Assembly (NCBI GenBank): GCA_023374025.1
Contig: SIJG01000112.1
Span: 236,269-300,268, forward strand
Direction of reading: 5' to 3'
Length of the DNA stretch: 64,000 nucleotides
DNA from: Heterodera schachtii
Lineage: Eukaryota; Nematoda; Chromadorea; Rhabditida; Heteroderidae
Positions 48,734-59,910 of this stretch are shown here, in pieces. The position numbers were made by a program, and so were the translations under genes. Numbering within the stretch: position 1 is the stretch's first letter; every line of letters starts with the position of its first letter. Under the pieces are notes generated by a model. It had not been told where the DNA came from and did no database searches. It worked only from the letters and a program-made list of their open reading frames with translations.

Positions 48734-48958
48734 CGGCCACCAAAAAAATTGTCAAAAACCTGATTTTAAATCCCGATACATTTGAAATAGAGGATTTGCT
48801 AATTTACACTCCAAGTGGGGGAATCGGATTCAAAAGACTAAAGGATTGAATTTGCTTATTGTTTAGAAAAGGATTTTACAGGACAATTTTAGGTATTCAT
48901 CATTTTGTGACATCAATCAATTGTAAAACGGCCAAATTGTACTAATTGAACCACAAAA

Positions 48959-50303
48959 ATGAACCGACACGGTCAGGGAATTTACTTGAAAACTAAAAAA
49001 TTTTCATTTACCCTAAAAAAAATTTCCCATGTTTCAGTTGGCTTTGTAGTGACGTGTGGATGGACATTCTCCCATCATTTGACCATACTCAACTCGGACT
49101 CAAAATGGCATTGCTTTCCGACCGTTTCGATGTTTTGGTGGACACGCATTTTGATGGAAAAAACGACGAAATTGACAATTTGGAGAACAATCACAATTCG
49201 AAAGGACAAAGGACCAAACGCGAAATTGTCTGAATGGAACGATGACAAAAACAATTTTGTGGATTTTCCGATGCCGGACCATTCGCTGCCCATCAAAATT
49301 CGCTTTAAGCGCTTTCGGATTGAGTAATTTCAAACTTTTGTATGTATTAAAGCATATTTTATCTTTTTTCAGGTACATTGATCATTCCGTGATCACATTT
49401 CTGAGTTCCAACAAGCAAATTTGGGACAGAAGTGGCACCAATTTGGAATTGTCTATTGAATATTGTGACCAGTCAATTTGGGATGTTTTGGCCCGTGAAA
49501 TTTGGCCTATATTTTCGACAAGCATTCGCCATTTGGACTTTTTCAATGCAAATCATTTTGACAATTTGCGTCGACGCACATCGCCAACAATTCTCACTGA
49601 TTTTGATCAATTGACTTCGATCGATTCTGGTGTTCTATTCACAGATGGAATTGCTGACGATGGACCAAATGCAACTGTTGGCCAAGCGTTGTCCAAATGG
49701 TTGCACACGCCGAGCAAAAATGGACAACCGAAGCGATTGTATCGCAATGGTTATTTGGGTCCATTGAATCTCGAATGGGTGAACAACTTCAAAGAGGTGT
49801 GTCTCGCCATGATTTCGTCAAATTGTTTTTTGTTTTACCAATTTTTTTGTTTAGACATTTCGCCGTGCCACCACTTCTGTCAGTTACCAAATTCAACTTT
49901 ATTTTCTTGTGGAACCAACGCCAATTGAACAATTTGAATTGGTGAATGAACGAACGAAAGAAAAGTTGACACTGAAACAGAAGATCGACGCATCCAACGA
50001 AACAATGTATAATTGGCTGTTGCAACGGTGCCCAATTGGGGAGACGGTGACGCCAGTTAAGTAGAAAAACCGGGAAAATTCGGGTGACAATTTGAACTAC
50101 CTATATCAGATTTGAGCTGCGGTATGACAATAATTCGAATGGCAATTTGAACAATATCCAATTTGAGTTGTGGGCTGGAAACCGTTGCATTGGGTGAGCA
50201 GCAAAAGCAATTTTTTATTGTCAAATTAATTAATTTTAGGCCATTATCGCCACCAGCGGAAGAAGATAAAGAAGAAGAAGCGGATCAAAGCAACGGAAAT
50301 TAA
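48959..50303 (+). pseudogene. F-box-like family copy, subfamily II, damaged
   Basis: Exons: 48959-48971 (MNRH), 49038-49323, 49373-49796, 49855-50064, with the relic of the old end to about 50303. Exon 1 is two bases longer than in sister copies, and exon 2 has four extra bases near 49155-49175. Together they sum to six, so the reading frame from the ATG is restored in the second half of exon 2, but the F-box-like part is read in the wrong frame. Exon 3 is intact (YIDHSVITFLSSNKQIWDR, SIWDVLAREIWPIF, IADDGPNATVGQALSKWLH). Exon 4 (VNERTKEKLTLKQK, NWLLQRCPIGE) ends early at a TAG (50062-50064), although the former C-terminal codons, donor and acidic tail are still recognisable downstream. Confidence 0.7.
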
Positions 50304-50508
50304 TTATATTTGAGAAATGATCGATCTCGCCAATAGGAAACTGATTTGATGCCATCATTTTCTCCGAAATGCTTTTGTTGATTCTTTCTTTCGAATAAAA
50401 CATTGGTCATCCATCCATTTGTTTGAATTTACCCAATGATTTGTAGAAATTTTTTTTTGTCCAAAAAAAGCATTCGGACGCTAAAAAGCAACGAAAGAAG
50501 GCAGTTCA

Positions 50509-51906
50509 ATGAGCAAACATTTAGCATCAATCGATCCAATTGATTATAAACAGAGGATAAGGGAAAAAAGTACTGTACAGCGTATAAGTGAAAGTACTGT
50601 ACCGAGGATAAGGGAAAAAAGTACTGTACAGCGTATAAGTGAAAGTACTGTACCGAGGATAAGGGAAAGAAGTACTGTACAGAGTATAAGTGAAAATACT
50701 GTACCGAGGATAAGGGAAAAAAGTACTGTACAGCGTATAAGTGAAAGTACTGTACCGAGGATAAGGGAAAAAAGTACTGTACAGCGTATAAGTGAAAGTA
50801 CTGTACCGAGGATAAGGGAAAGAAGTACTGTACAGAGTATAAGTGAAAGTACTGTACCGAGGATAAGGGAAAGAAGTACTGTACAGAGTATAAGTGAAAG
50901 TACTGTACCGAGGATACGGGAAAGAAGTACTGTACAGAGTATAAGTGAAAGTACTGTACCGAGGATAAGGGAAAGAAGTACTGTACAGAGTATAAGTGAA
51001 AGTACTGTACCGAGGATAAGGGAAAAAAGTACTGTACAGCGTATAAGTGAAAGTACTGTACCGAGGATAAGGGAAAGAAGTACTGTACAGAGTATAAGTG
51101 AAAGTACTGTACCGAGGATAAGGGAAAGAAGTACTGTACAGAGTATAAGTGAAAGTACTGTACCGAGGATAAGGGAAAAAAGTACTGTACAGCGTATAAG
51201 TGAAAATACTGTACCGAGGATAAGGGAAAGAAGTACTGTACAGAGTATAAGTGAAAGTACTGTACCGAGGATAAGGGAAAAAAGTACTGTACAGCGTATA
51301 AGTGAAAGTACTGTACCGAGGATAAGGGAAAGAAGTACTGTACAGAGTATAAGTGAAAGTACTGTACCGAGGATAAGGGAAAGAAGTACTGTACAGAGTA
51401 TAAGTGAAAGTACTGTACCGAGGATAAGGGAAAGAAGTACTGTACAGAGTATAAGTGAAAGTACTGTACCGAGGATAAGGGAAAGAAGTACTGTACAGAG
51501 TATAAGTGAAAATACTGTACCGAGGATAAGGGAAAGAAGAACTGTACAGAGTATAAGTGAAAGTACTGTACCGAGGATAAGGGAAAGAAGTACTGTACAG
51601 AGTATAAGTGAAAATACTGTACCGAGGATAAGGGAAAGAAGTACTGTACAGAGTATAAGTGAAAGTACTGTACCGAGGATAAGGGAAAGAAGTACTGTAC
51701 AGAGTATAAGTGAAAGTACTGTACCGAGGATAAGGGAAAGAAGTACTGTACAGAGTATAAGTGAAAGTACTGTACCGAGGATAAGGGAAAGAAGTACTGT
51801 ACAGAGTATAAGTGAAAGTACTGTACCGAGGATAAGGGAAAGAAGTACTGTACAGAGTATAAGTGAAAGTACTGTACCGAGGATAAGGGAAATAAGTACT
51901 GTATAG
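50509..51906 (+). repeat. 51-bp minisatellite, 26 units, open reading frame
   Basis: Unit of 51 bp (17 codons, RERSTVQSISESTVPRI) repeated 26 times plus a partial unit; one frame stays open for 465 codons from an ATG at 50509 (MSKHLASIDPIDYKQRI first). Each unit is a dimer of a 24-bp and a 27-bp half that both begin AGTACTGTAC. Two variants alternate: units with REK always read QR, units with RER always read QS. No signal peptide or known domain. Because 51 is divisible by three, an open frame is expected by chance in one frame, so I annotate it as a repeat and leave a protein possible. Confidence 0.85.
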
Positions 51907-52204
51907 AGGATATACTACTATCTTCTTGTCCTTGCTCTCTAAATTAAAGCCTTAGGATTTATTGGCAAAATTTTGTCGATTTAAATTAAATGCGTAAAAG
52001 TAATCCACAAAAAAAGCTAGCCAAAATCCGTCATTTTGCCATAAGAAAACTTTTTATGTTCCTATAAATAAATATTTATCTTTGACATTTTTCCGGGTAG
52101 GGATATAAATGGTGAACACGAATAAAATTTTCCAATTCTTAGTGGTCAAAAAGACCAAAAAATGTTCAACCATTTCAAATTTTGATTAATTTAGGCCACT
52201 GTCA
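51907..52204. other. Intergenic, nothing recognised
   Basis: AT-rich sequence between the minisatellite and the element G-type end at 52205. No feature supported. Confidence 0.5.
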
Positions 52205-52330
52205 ATGCCATGGGACACGTAAAATGTCATGGGACGCGTAAAACCTACTAGAACCAAAATTTTCCCCGGCGGCGCCGATAGGCGCCGCCAGACGCCCCTG
52301 TCTATCCACCAAAATTTTTTGAAAACGCGC
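52205..52330 (-). mobile_element. Solo end of an element G relative plus shared GC palindrome
   Basis: On the minus strand GGTTCTAGTAGGTTTTACGC (from 52255) is followed by CCCATGACATTTTACGTGTCC. Next to it (52262-52330) lies the GC palindrome and a TTTTTTTGCGGCGCGTTTT block that are also inside the MITE at 33285-33375. No matching second end is found nearby. Confidence 0.55.
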
Positions 52331-52609
52331 CGCAAAAAAAGCGTTTTTACATGCAAAAAAAAGCCATCGCTTGGCTTTTAACAAACAAAAACTAGGCGTC
52401 CCGGTAGATGGCTGCGCTTTATAGAAAGCCGAGCCTATCCCTTCGAGTTGTAGAAGTGTGAGGTGTGCACTGTTGCGGTTGTTAGTGCAGTAGCAGCTCA
52501 GGCGCAGATGCGTGTCTGGATGTTCGTGCAGCAGCAGCTACCGGTAACAGGCCGAGCCTAGCCGTTCACCCCCCCCCCCCGCCCCCACGTGGGATCCAAA
52601 AGAATTGAT

Positions 52610-53165
52610 CAGGTTCGTATTGACTCGGTACACTCGCTCGTCGCTTCGCTTCGCTCCGCTCCTCGCTCGCGCACCTCGGAGGGCGGGCGCTTCGCGCCCG
52701 CCCCTTGTCGTGCAGCAAATAACACGTAATGTGGCAAATGCGTGGCTACCGGGCAGGAGGCACGGTTGGTATTGACTCGGTACACTCGCTCGTCGCTACG
52801 CTTCGCTCCGCTCCTCGCTCGCGCACCTCGAGGGGCAGGGCGCTTCGCGCCCGCCCCTTGTTGTGCAGCAAATACCACGTAATGTGACAGATGCGTGGCT
52901 ACCGGGCAAGAGGCACGGTTGGTATTGACTCGGTACACTCGCTCGTCGCTACGCTTCGCTCCGCTCCTCGCTCGCGCACCTCGAAGGGCAGGCGCTTCGC
53001 GCCCGCCCCTTGTTGTGCAGCAAATACCACGTAATGTGACAGATGCGTGGCTACCGGGCAAGAGGCACGGTTGGTATTGACTCGGTACACTCGCTCGTCG
53101 CTACGCTTCGCTCCGCTCCTCGCTCGCGCACCTCGGAGGGCAGGCGCTTCGCGCCCGCCCCTTCC
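52610..53165 (-). repeat. ~152-bp satellite, four copies
   Basis: TGACTCGGTACACTCGCTCG recurs at 52621, 52773, 52926 and 53078. Each unit also has a GGGCGCTTCGCGCCCGCC palindrome and a CACGTAATGTG block. The open frames through it on the minus strand are produced by the repeat. Confidence 0.85.
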
Positions 53166-53309
53166 CCCCCCCCCCCCCCGCCCCCCCTTTTAGGGAGGGC
53201 GCTTCGCGCCACCCCCACCCCCCCGCCCCCCCCCTCCTCCCACCATTTTACGGAGGGCGCTTCGCGGCACCCACCCCCCCCCCCCCCCGCCTCCACCCCC
53301 CCCCCCCCT

Positions 53310-53575
53310 TTATCTTATTTTATTTTATTTTATTTATTTTATTTTATTTTATTTTATTTTATTTTATTTTATTTTATTTTATTTATTTTATTTTATTTTA
53401 TTTTATTTTATTTTATTTTATTTTAATTTATTTTATTTTATTTTATTTTATTTTATTTTATTTTAATTTATTTTAATTTAATTTATTTTATTTTATTTTA
53501 TTTTATTTTATTTTATTTTATTTTAATTTATTTTATTTTATTTTATTTTATTTAAATTTATTTTATTTTATTAAT
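53310..53575. repeat. TTTTA pentanucleotide microsatellite
   Basis: About 50 copies of TTTTA with occasional TTTA and AATTTA interruptions, preceded by C-rich homopolymers (53166-53308). Confidence 0.9.
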
Positions 53576-54259
53576 TTTCAGAATTATTCCAGCAACAGAA
53601 TTATTTCAGAAATTTTCAGAATTATTCTGATATGTACCAGAATAATCAGAATTAACCGGAAACACATTAAACCGGTAGTGGTTTAGGGGTAAATATGTTG
53701 AAAACACATGAAAACACTTTAAACCGTTTTCGGTTTACACGTAAACGCACCGAAAACACACGTAAACGTGAAGAAAACACGTGAAAAACGTCAAAATCCG
53801 TGAAATTCCGGACATTCCGGATGAATTTACAATTGTAACCGGATGGAAAACCGGAAGACGAAAACACAAAAAAAATCGGCTTTTTTTGACCTTTGCCGGG
53901 GTATAACTTTGTTCGAATTTGTCGTAGAGCTACGAAATTTTTTTCTCACCCTTCAGCTCGACGAGCTCTACAAATTGTTCGCTTACCGCAAAAGCGTAGC
54001 TCTTACGGTTCCCGAGAAATAAGGTGAAAACACAAAATTTACAACCCATTTTTGCCCTATTGTAAAAAGCCGGGATTTTTTCTTTCGAACGCGATTTTCT
54101 CGAAATTTTCCGCATATGACTAATTTTTCCACACGGTTCAAAATGTAGAAAAAACATAGCTCTTTCGAATGGTACCGGTCCCGTGGCGATCCGTTGAGCC
54201 GTTAACGGGAGCTAAATCGTTTAGTGGTTAGCCCCCCCCTTATTTTTATATATAGATAA

Positions 54260-54440
54260 CTAGGCGTCCCGGTAGAGGGCTGCGCAATCGAGGGCTCGGG
54301 TTGATAGCCATTCGAGGGGTAGAGTGCGCAGGTTGTGAGCAGCAGCCGGGTTGTTCATGCAGTAGCAGTTCATGCGCAGGTGCGTGGCTGGTTGTGCGTG
54401 CAGCAGCAGCTACCGATGAACAGCCGAGCCTAGCCGTTAA
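54260..54440 (-). mobile_element. Helitron-like unit 4, 3' end only
   Basis: CTAG end at 54263-54260 with the GTAGCTGCTGCTGCACGCAC module upstream on the minus strand. It abuts unit 3 through the same CTAG-TTA-TC junction as units 1 and 2. Its 5' end is not found; the unit may extend to higher coordinates. Confidence 0.5.
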
Positions 54441-56007
54441 TTAGACCGGAACATACATGGCTATTTAAAAATGAAAAAATGGAGGGCGCTTCGCGCCCTC
54501 CCCCGCCCCCCCCACTTGAAGATTTTAAAACAAAAAGATACCCTTCAAAATTTGTGCACTGGTTTTAAATCAAAAATTTCACTTGTGGATAAATAGAAGC
54601 ACAAAAATTGTCACAAGGAAATAACGAATCAGCGAGGTGGTTGAAAGAAACAAAAGCCAAAATTTGTGCTTAAAAAGGAAAATGAAATTGAAGGACCAAT
54701 TTCTGCAGGGAATTGTCTGGCCAAAATTTCGCAATTTTATTTTTAAAAATTGTTAGGAGAAATTTAAAAATATAAATTAAAAAATTTTCTATTATTTTTG
54801 GAAATTTTCAACCTAAATTATTAATAAGAAGATGACTGAATTATGGAAAAATGGTAAATGAGCCAAAGTTGCAAATAAATGAAATGACTTCGCAATTAGC
54901 AATTGACACAGCGAACGAATAGCAAAATAACAAATTTAAAAGGAATAATAAGAAAAATTTGATAAAAATTTCAACACTTTTCTCTGATTGATTTTAAGAC
55001 TAACACTTACGGGTAGAAAAAGGAGATACTATCAGTACATATCACTGTCAACAGGCGTCTTTTAATTATTAACTGAGAAGAAGATTGAATTATGGAAAAA
55101 TGGTAAATATCAGATGGGGTGCGTTCCTTTGTAAGGAATTCTCTCTTCATCTACCCTTCCCTTTTCCACGCACTATTTCGTAGTTTAAAAAATAATGAAA
55201 AAATGAGGTTCCACTATGAAATTCTGGTCCATAAAATGAGCCCACGAGATTCCCGAATTATATGTTCCACTAATTTTTATAGAGCTCGAGTTGCTCTTTC
55301 TAATGGCCTAACCGATTCCCTCTACATAAAAAATCCAAAAAGTTATTAAGGAAAAAGTGAAATTAATTTTTAAAATTAGGGGTACTTTCAAAAAACAGGG
55401 AATTTCTCAAAATTTTCTGCTTGTCGCCAATTATTTTACACGGGCCATTTTGTAGAGAATTGAAAGGGCTTTCGAATGATACCGATCCCGAACGGATCGG
55501 TTCGGGATTTGCTTGGTGCCAAATTGTGCAAGCTTTTGGGGGGTGCTTTTTTATGGGGGGTAACCGTTAATTTTTAATTATTTTTAAATTGCTTTAGAAA
55601 TTTTTTAGAATTTATTTTTATTTATTTCCCACTTATTTGGATCTATTTTTATTTATTTAAATTTATTTTAATTAATTTAAATGTTTTTAAAATTATTTAA
55701 AATTATTTTTTATTTTTTTAACCAATTTTTCATTTATTTTCCATTTAAATCACAAAAAACAAATAAATTAGACTTTATAAATTTTACAGTTTATTTGAAA
55801 ATAATATAACTATTTGTTTTATGGAATATAATCATTTTTTTAATTTATTATTCGATTTTTTACTCCTTCGGCACTCATTTTCGGCTTTTCTTCCTTTTTA
55901 CTTGCACTCGTCTTCACAAACACTTTCGCTTATTTTAACAATTAGGCCTAAAAATTAATTTGAATAAATTATTAGTGAGTGAATTTGTTGAATTGCATTT
56001 TTAAACT
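54441..56007. other. Intergenic, AT-rich
   Basis: Contains a GGAGGGCGCTTCGCGCCCTCC palindrome near 54481 (a word shared with the Helitron-like units) and otherwise AT-rich DNA with repeated TTATTTA words near 55560-55760. The 76-codon frame at 55119 has no support. Confidence 0.4.
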
Positions 56008-56187
56008 ATGTCAAAAACAGAAAAGCAAATCACAGGTGAAAAGGCCAAAGATGCGGGTACTGGACACGAAGCATTGGCACAAAGAATTAAATATATACGA
56101 GAAAGGAATTTGATGACTAATTTAAAAAAATTATATTTGCTATTAACATTAAAAAAATTAATTAATCTTCTACAAGAATTTATTTGA
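56008..56187 (+). CDS. Possible small protein, 59 residues
   Basis: Not recognised. Starts MSKTEKQITGEKAKDAGTG and continues HEALAQRIKYIRERNLM, a charged helix-like stretch, then a lysine/leucine-rich end. The first 40 codons are clearly GC-richer and less repetitive than the AT-rich surroundings, which is why I list it. It could be a first exon or a decayed gene piece. Confidence 0.3.
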   Translation: MSKTEKQITGEKAKDAGTGHEALAQRIKYIRERNLMTNLKKLYLLLTLKKLINLLQEFI

Positions 56188-59100
56188 TTTTTATTATTTT
56201 TTTTTTAAATTATTGTCCCCTTTTAATTAAAGGCACAACAACTGCCGTTTTTATGCTATTTAGCATTTAAATAAGCAAAAAAAAAAAAAAAAAAAAAAAA
56301 AGAATTAAGAATAGCACTTTTTTTGAATTACAAAAATTTTAATTCAATATATGTTATATCGACAAGGGGTTTCGTTGCTAAAACCGATTTCTCGGGATCG
56401 GGAATAGGTAGGAATCTGAAATTTTGCATACGTATGCACCCTGGGACGGGGCATCCGGGAAAACTATAGAAAAAAATTCTCGACGCCCAACTGAGTACCA
56501 AGGACGGATTTCTTACTTTTTCGTGCGTTTGAGGGCCCGTAACTTTTTTTCTAAAACATGCAGCTCAAAAAGTCTGCTGGTAGGGACCTAAGTTGAAGTG
56601 TTGACTAAAATTCAAAAAAAATTCCAGGCCTCTACCTTTAATAGGGAAGGCTGTAGGTGCGTAGACTTTTTCAGTACCAACTTTGTCCAGTTCAGTCCCG
56701 GGTGAATAACTCATTAGGGTTTGATCTGAGCGGGGGGTCGCCAGCGGGTCTATTGTAGAGCTTGAAAAGCTCGATTTTTCCCGATTTTAAATTTTCGAAA
56801 ATTTTCAAAATTTTTCGAGCTAGGCCTAAAAAACTGTTTTCGGGTTTTTGAATTTTAGGATTTTTTGCCGATTTTTCCCGGGAAAACTGAGACCACTTCC
56901 AAAACATAGTTTTTCGAGCTCTATCGACTGGTATTTTTTTCGAAAAAATTTTGGATTTTTCCCGGAAATAGAAAAAATTTTTGGCCTGAGCGGGACATTT
57001 GAGTCCCGGGCGCATAACTCTTCAGGGGTCGGTTTTAGCCAAAAAAGATCTTAGGGCAAAATTGTAGCGCTTTCGAAGCTCTATCGAATGGTGCCCTAGA
57101 TGTTCGAAAATTTTCAAAATTTTTCAAGCTAGGCCCCCTAGAAATTTTCAAAAATTTTTTTTTGGTTGATGAATGGAGTAAAAAATATTTTTCTGGGGCA
57201 TTTTGAGGTGCTGAGCACGAATATGACCTTTGTTTTTTGTTTCGGAAATTTTAGAATTTTTTAAAAATACTTTATTTTTTGGGAAATTTTTGGCCCTCAG
57301 GATTTTGGGTTTTATTTTGAAAATTCATAGCTCATTTCATTGTGGGACGATTTTCATTCAATAAAGCATTAAAAATAGCAAAAAATAAGGAGAATTTTAT
57401 GGGATTTATTTGGTATTTCTATCTCTAAAAAGAAAAAAGTTATTCCAGAATTTCTGGAAAAATTCGATTTTTCAGAAAATTAGGTCGCTGACCACGAATA
57501 TGAAATCAGATTTTAGTTTAGGCATCGTTAAAACCTCAGAATCCCTGTGTGATTGGGGATTCTGAGGCATCATTTTGAGGGGGGGGGGGAGTTCGAATCC
57601 GGGCGGTGTACATTATTTTCTATTTATTTTTTTGAGTTTATTTTCAATGCTTTTAATTCATTTAAAAGAGTGTTTGTTGTTTTAATAAAAAATAAAATTT
57701 TTTAATTTTAAATTATTTTTTTTTTGTGAAAAATTTTATTAAAATTAATTAATATTTTTTTAATTAAAGCATTACATATATTTTTTTATTTGTGTTAGTC
57801 AGAAATTAATTTAATTTCAATTTAAATAAATTTAAATTATTGTAAGCTTTAAAGATTATTTTTATTTAATAAAAAAGGAATAAAAAAAGGAATTTATTTT
57901 ACAATTTTCAAAAATAATTAATGCATTTTTGTACCTCTTCTAATCACTTTTGTACCTCTTCTAATCACTTTTGTACCTCTTCTCATCACTTTTGTACCTC
58001 TTCTAATCACTTTTGTACCTCTTCTCATCACTTTTGTACCTCTTCTAATTAGTTGTACCTCTTTTAATCACTGTGGTTGTACCTCTTCCCCCGTGGTTGT
58101 ACCACTTCCCCTGTGGTTGTACCCCTTCCGCCATGGTTGTACGAAGTGCCCGTCTGAGTCCAACTAAATTTAAAACGGGCGCGAAGCGCCCATTCGAGGC
58201 CGCGAAGCGGCCTAAAAATCACTGAATTTTTTTAATCCAAATTTTTCACAACAAAAAAATCTCTCCAACAAATTCGATCAATTTGAATCGTTTCAAAGCC
58301 TAGGTAGCGAAGCTCAAGAAGCGCGAAGCGCTTTTTCCCAGGCCCAGATCCGACGGTTCACGCACCCGCTATTAGTTATATACATTAATAAAGAAAAACA
58401 TAAATTGCTTTTTAAAACAGTGTTAAAATAAATTAAATATTGAATTCTTAAGCCAAAAATGAATTTTGTCGTTTCCAAGATCATATATTTACGCGAAAAA
58501 TTCAATTAATCCAAGTAGTTTGTGCGCGGAACAATTACTTTAATATAAGACTGTAATCAAGATTAGCATGTAAATTTATTTATTAATGTTTTGAATTAAT
58601 AATTTATTCTATTTTTAAAATTTAAAACAGTAATTAAAAATAGTTGGATAGGTTTCAACCAAATTGTTTATTAAAATAACAGCGCATTAGTGAAAAAGGT
58701 TTATTAAATTAACCAAAAATGATTTAATATTGGTCAGCTAACAAACTTTGCAAAATAATTATTTTGAAATATAACAAAAATAACCAAAAATCACCATTTA
58801 AGTTTTTGCGTTTTATTAATTATAAAAAATATTTAAAAAAGGCAATCATTTCATTTTAATTAATAAATATTTTTTTATTTTCTTTAAATTTTGATCCAAA
58901 AAGTTCAATTTAAATGAGTTCTTGAAAAGCTATAAAATTCACAAATAAATGTTCTCAGTTTTGCCCAACAATTTTGGCAATCAATTAAATTAAATTTGCA
59001 GCATTTACTGCAGTTTTCACAAGCATAGTGAAATGTTATTTTAGCTATTTTTACAAAGATTCATATTAATTCCGATGCAAAATTTTTTTGCTTAATAATT

Positions 59101-59910
59101 AGCTATAATAACCGATTTCAAAAAATTTTGAGTAAAAATTAAAAGGAAAATTTCGATTTTAAAAATGAACACTTTCCCAACTTCATATGAAGATCCACCC
59201 AAGGTGGGAACAGTTCCAAAATTTGGTGCTATATTTTTAGTGCCCAATTTATCAAAATAATTATTTGTAGGTATTATATAAACTTTTTATTGGACTCTCA
59301 TAACACTTTTTTATAAAGAAACATTTCAAAGTTTTCCGTCTTCAGAATTTATTCAAAAAAGACATAATGCATAATTAAGTTAGCATTATTAAGAGTGTTA
59401 AATTTCAAAGTTGATTAAAGATTGTAAAAAGCAAAAAATAATAAGAAATTAAATAAAGGTCAGATTTAAGACGGAATACGTATGAAAAATAAGGAATTAA
59501 ATGAAATATGAGTTAAAAATAAGGCATCCAAACCAACAGCAACTGACAAACAAAGATGGACATTAACTTGATTAATTAAAAGTTAAAAAAAAATACTGAT
59601 CGAGTTAAAAATTGATTAAATATGAAAGAAGAACCAACAATAGAGTTGAATTTGATTAAATATAAAAGTATAAAAATAAAGACCGACAAAGTGATTGCGA
59701 TGAAATGAATTAAATATAAAAAACAAAAATGATCGAATTAAATGAAATATAAGGCTGAAAAACAATAAAATGTAAAAAAAAACAATTTTAATTTAAAATT
59801 TTTTTATTTTTTAATAATAAAATAACCATTATATGATTAATTTATTATGATTGTATTTTGTTATTTTTTCAGATAAACAAAAAACACTTGTTTAGTACGA
59901 AAATTTTAAA
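56188..59910. other. Intergenic with repeats
   Basis: A-homopolymer at 56278-56301; 56380-57110 carries two related blocks with GAGCTTGAAAAGCTCG / GCGCTTTCGAAGCTC and CCCGGG(T/C)G(A/C)ATAACTC words; 57927-58150 is the 21-bp repeat below; 58175-58340 has small GCGCGAAGCGC palindromes. At 59166-59264 a 32-codon plus-strand frame (NTFPTSYEDPPKVGTVPKF) looks coding-like but stands alone. Confidence 0.45.
57927..58150 (+). repeat. 21-22 bp tandem repeat
   Basis: Seven or so copies of TTTTGTACCTCTTCTAATCAC, then diverged GTGGTTGTACCTCTTCCCC units. Single-base variants (TAATC / TCATC) alternate. Confidence 0.85.

Larger units (their letters stand above)
52392..54256 (-). mobile_element. Helitron-like unit 3 (TC...CTAG)
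   Basis: Minus strand: starts TCTATATATAAAAA at 54256 directly after CTAGTTA of unit 4, and ends CTAG at 52395-52392 followed by T. The 3' part carries the GTAGCTGCTGCTGCACGAAC and CAACTCGAAGGG modules shared with units 1 and 2. The middle holds a ~152-bp satellite with GCGCGAAGCGCC-type palindromes also found in units 1 and 2, C/G homopolymers, and a TTTTA microsatellite. No replication protein is encoded. Confidence 0.6.

Noticed and set aside
50509..51906. CRISPR-like regular array
   Set aside because: There are no unique spacers; the whole 51-bp unit repeats, and the context is a eukaryotic genome.
52609..53426. Ala/Arg- and Pro-rich open frames up to 150 codons
   Set aside because: They are the ~152-bp satellite and the C-rich homopolymers read as protein.
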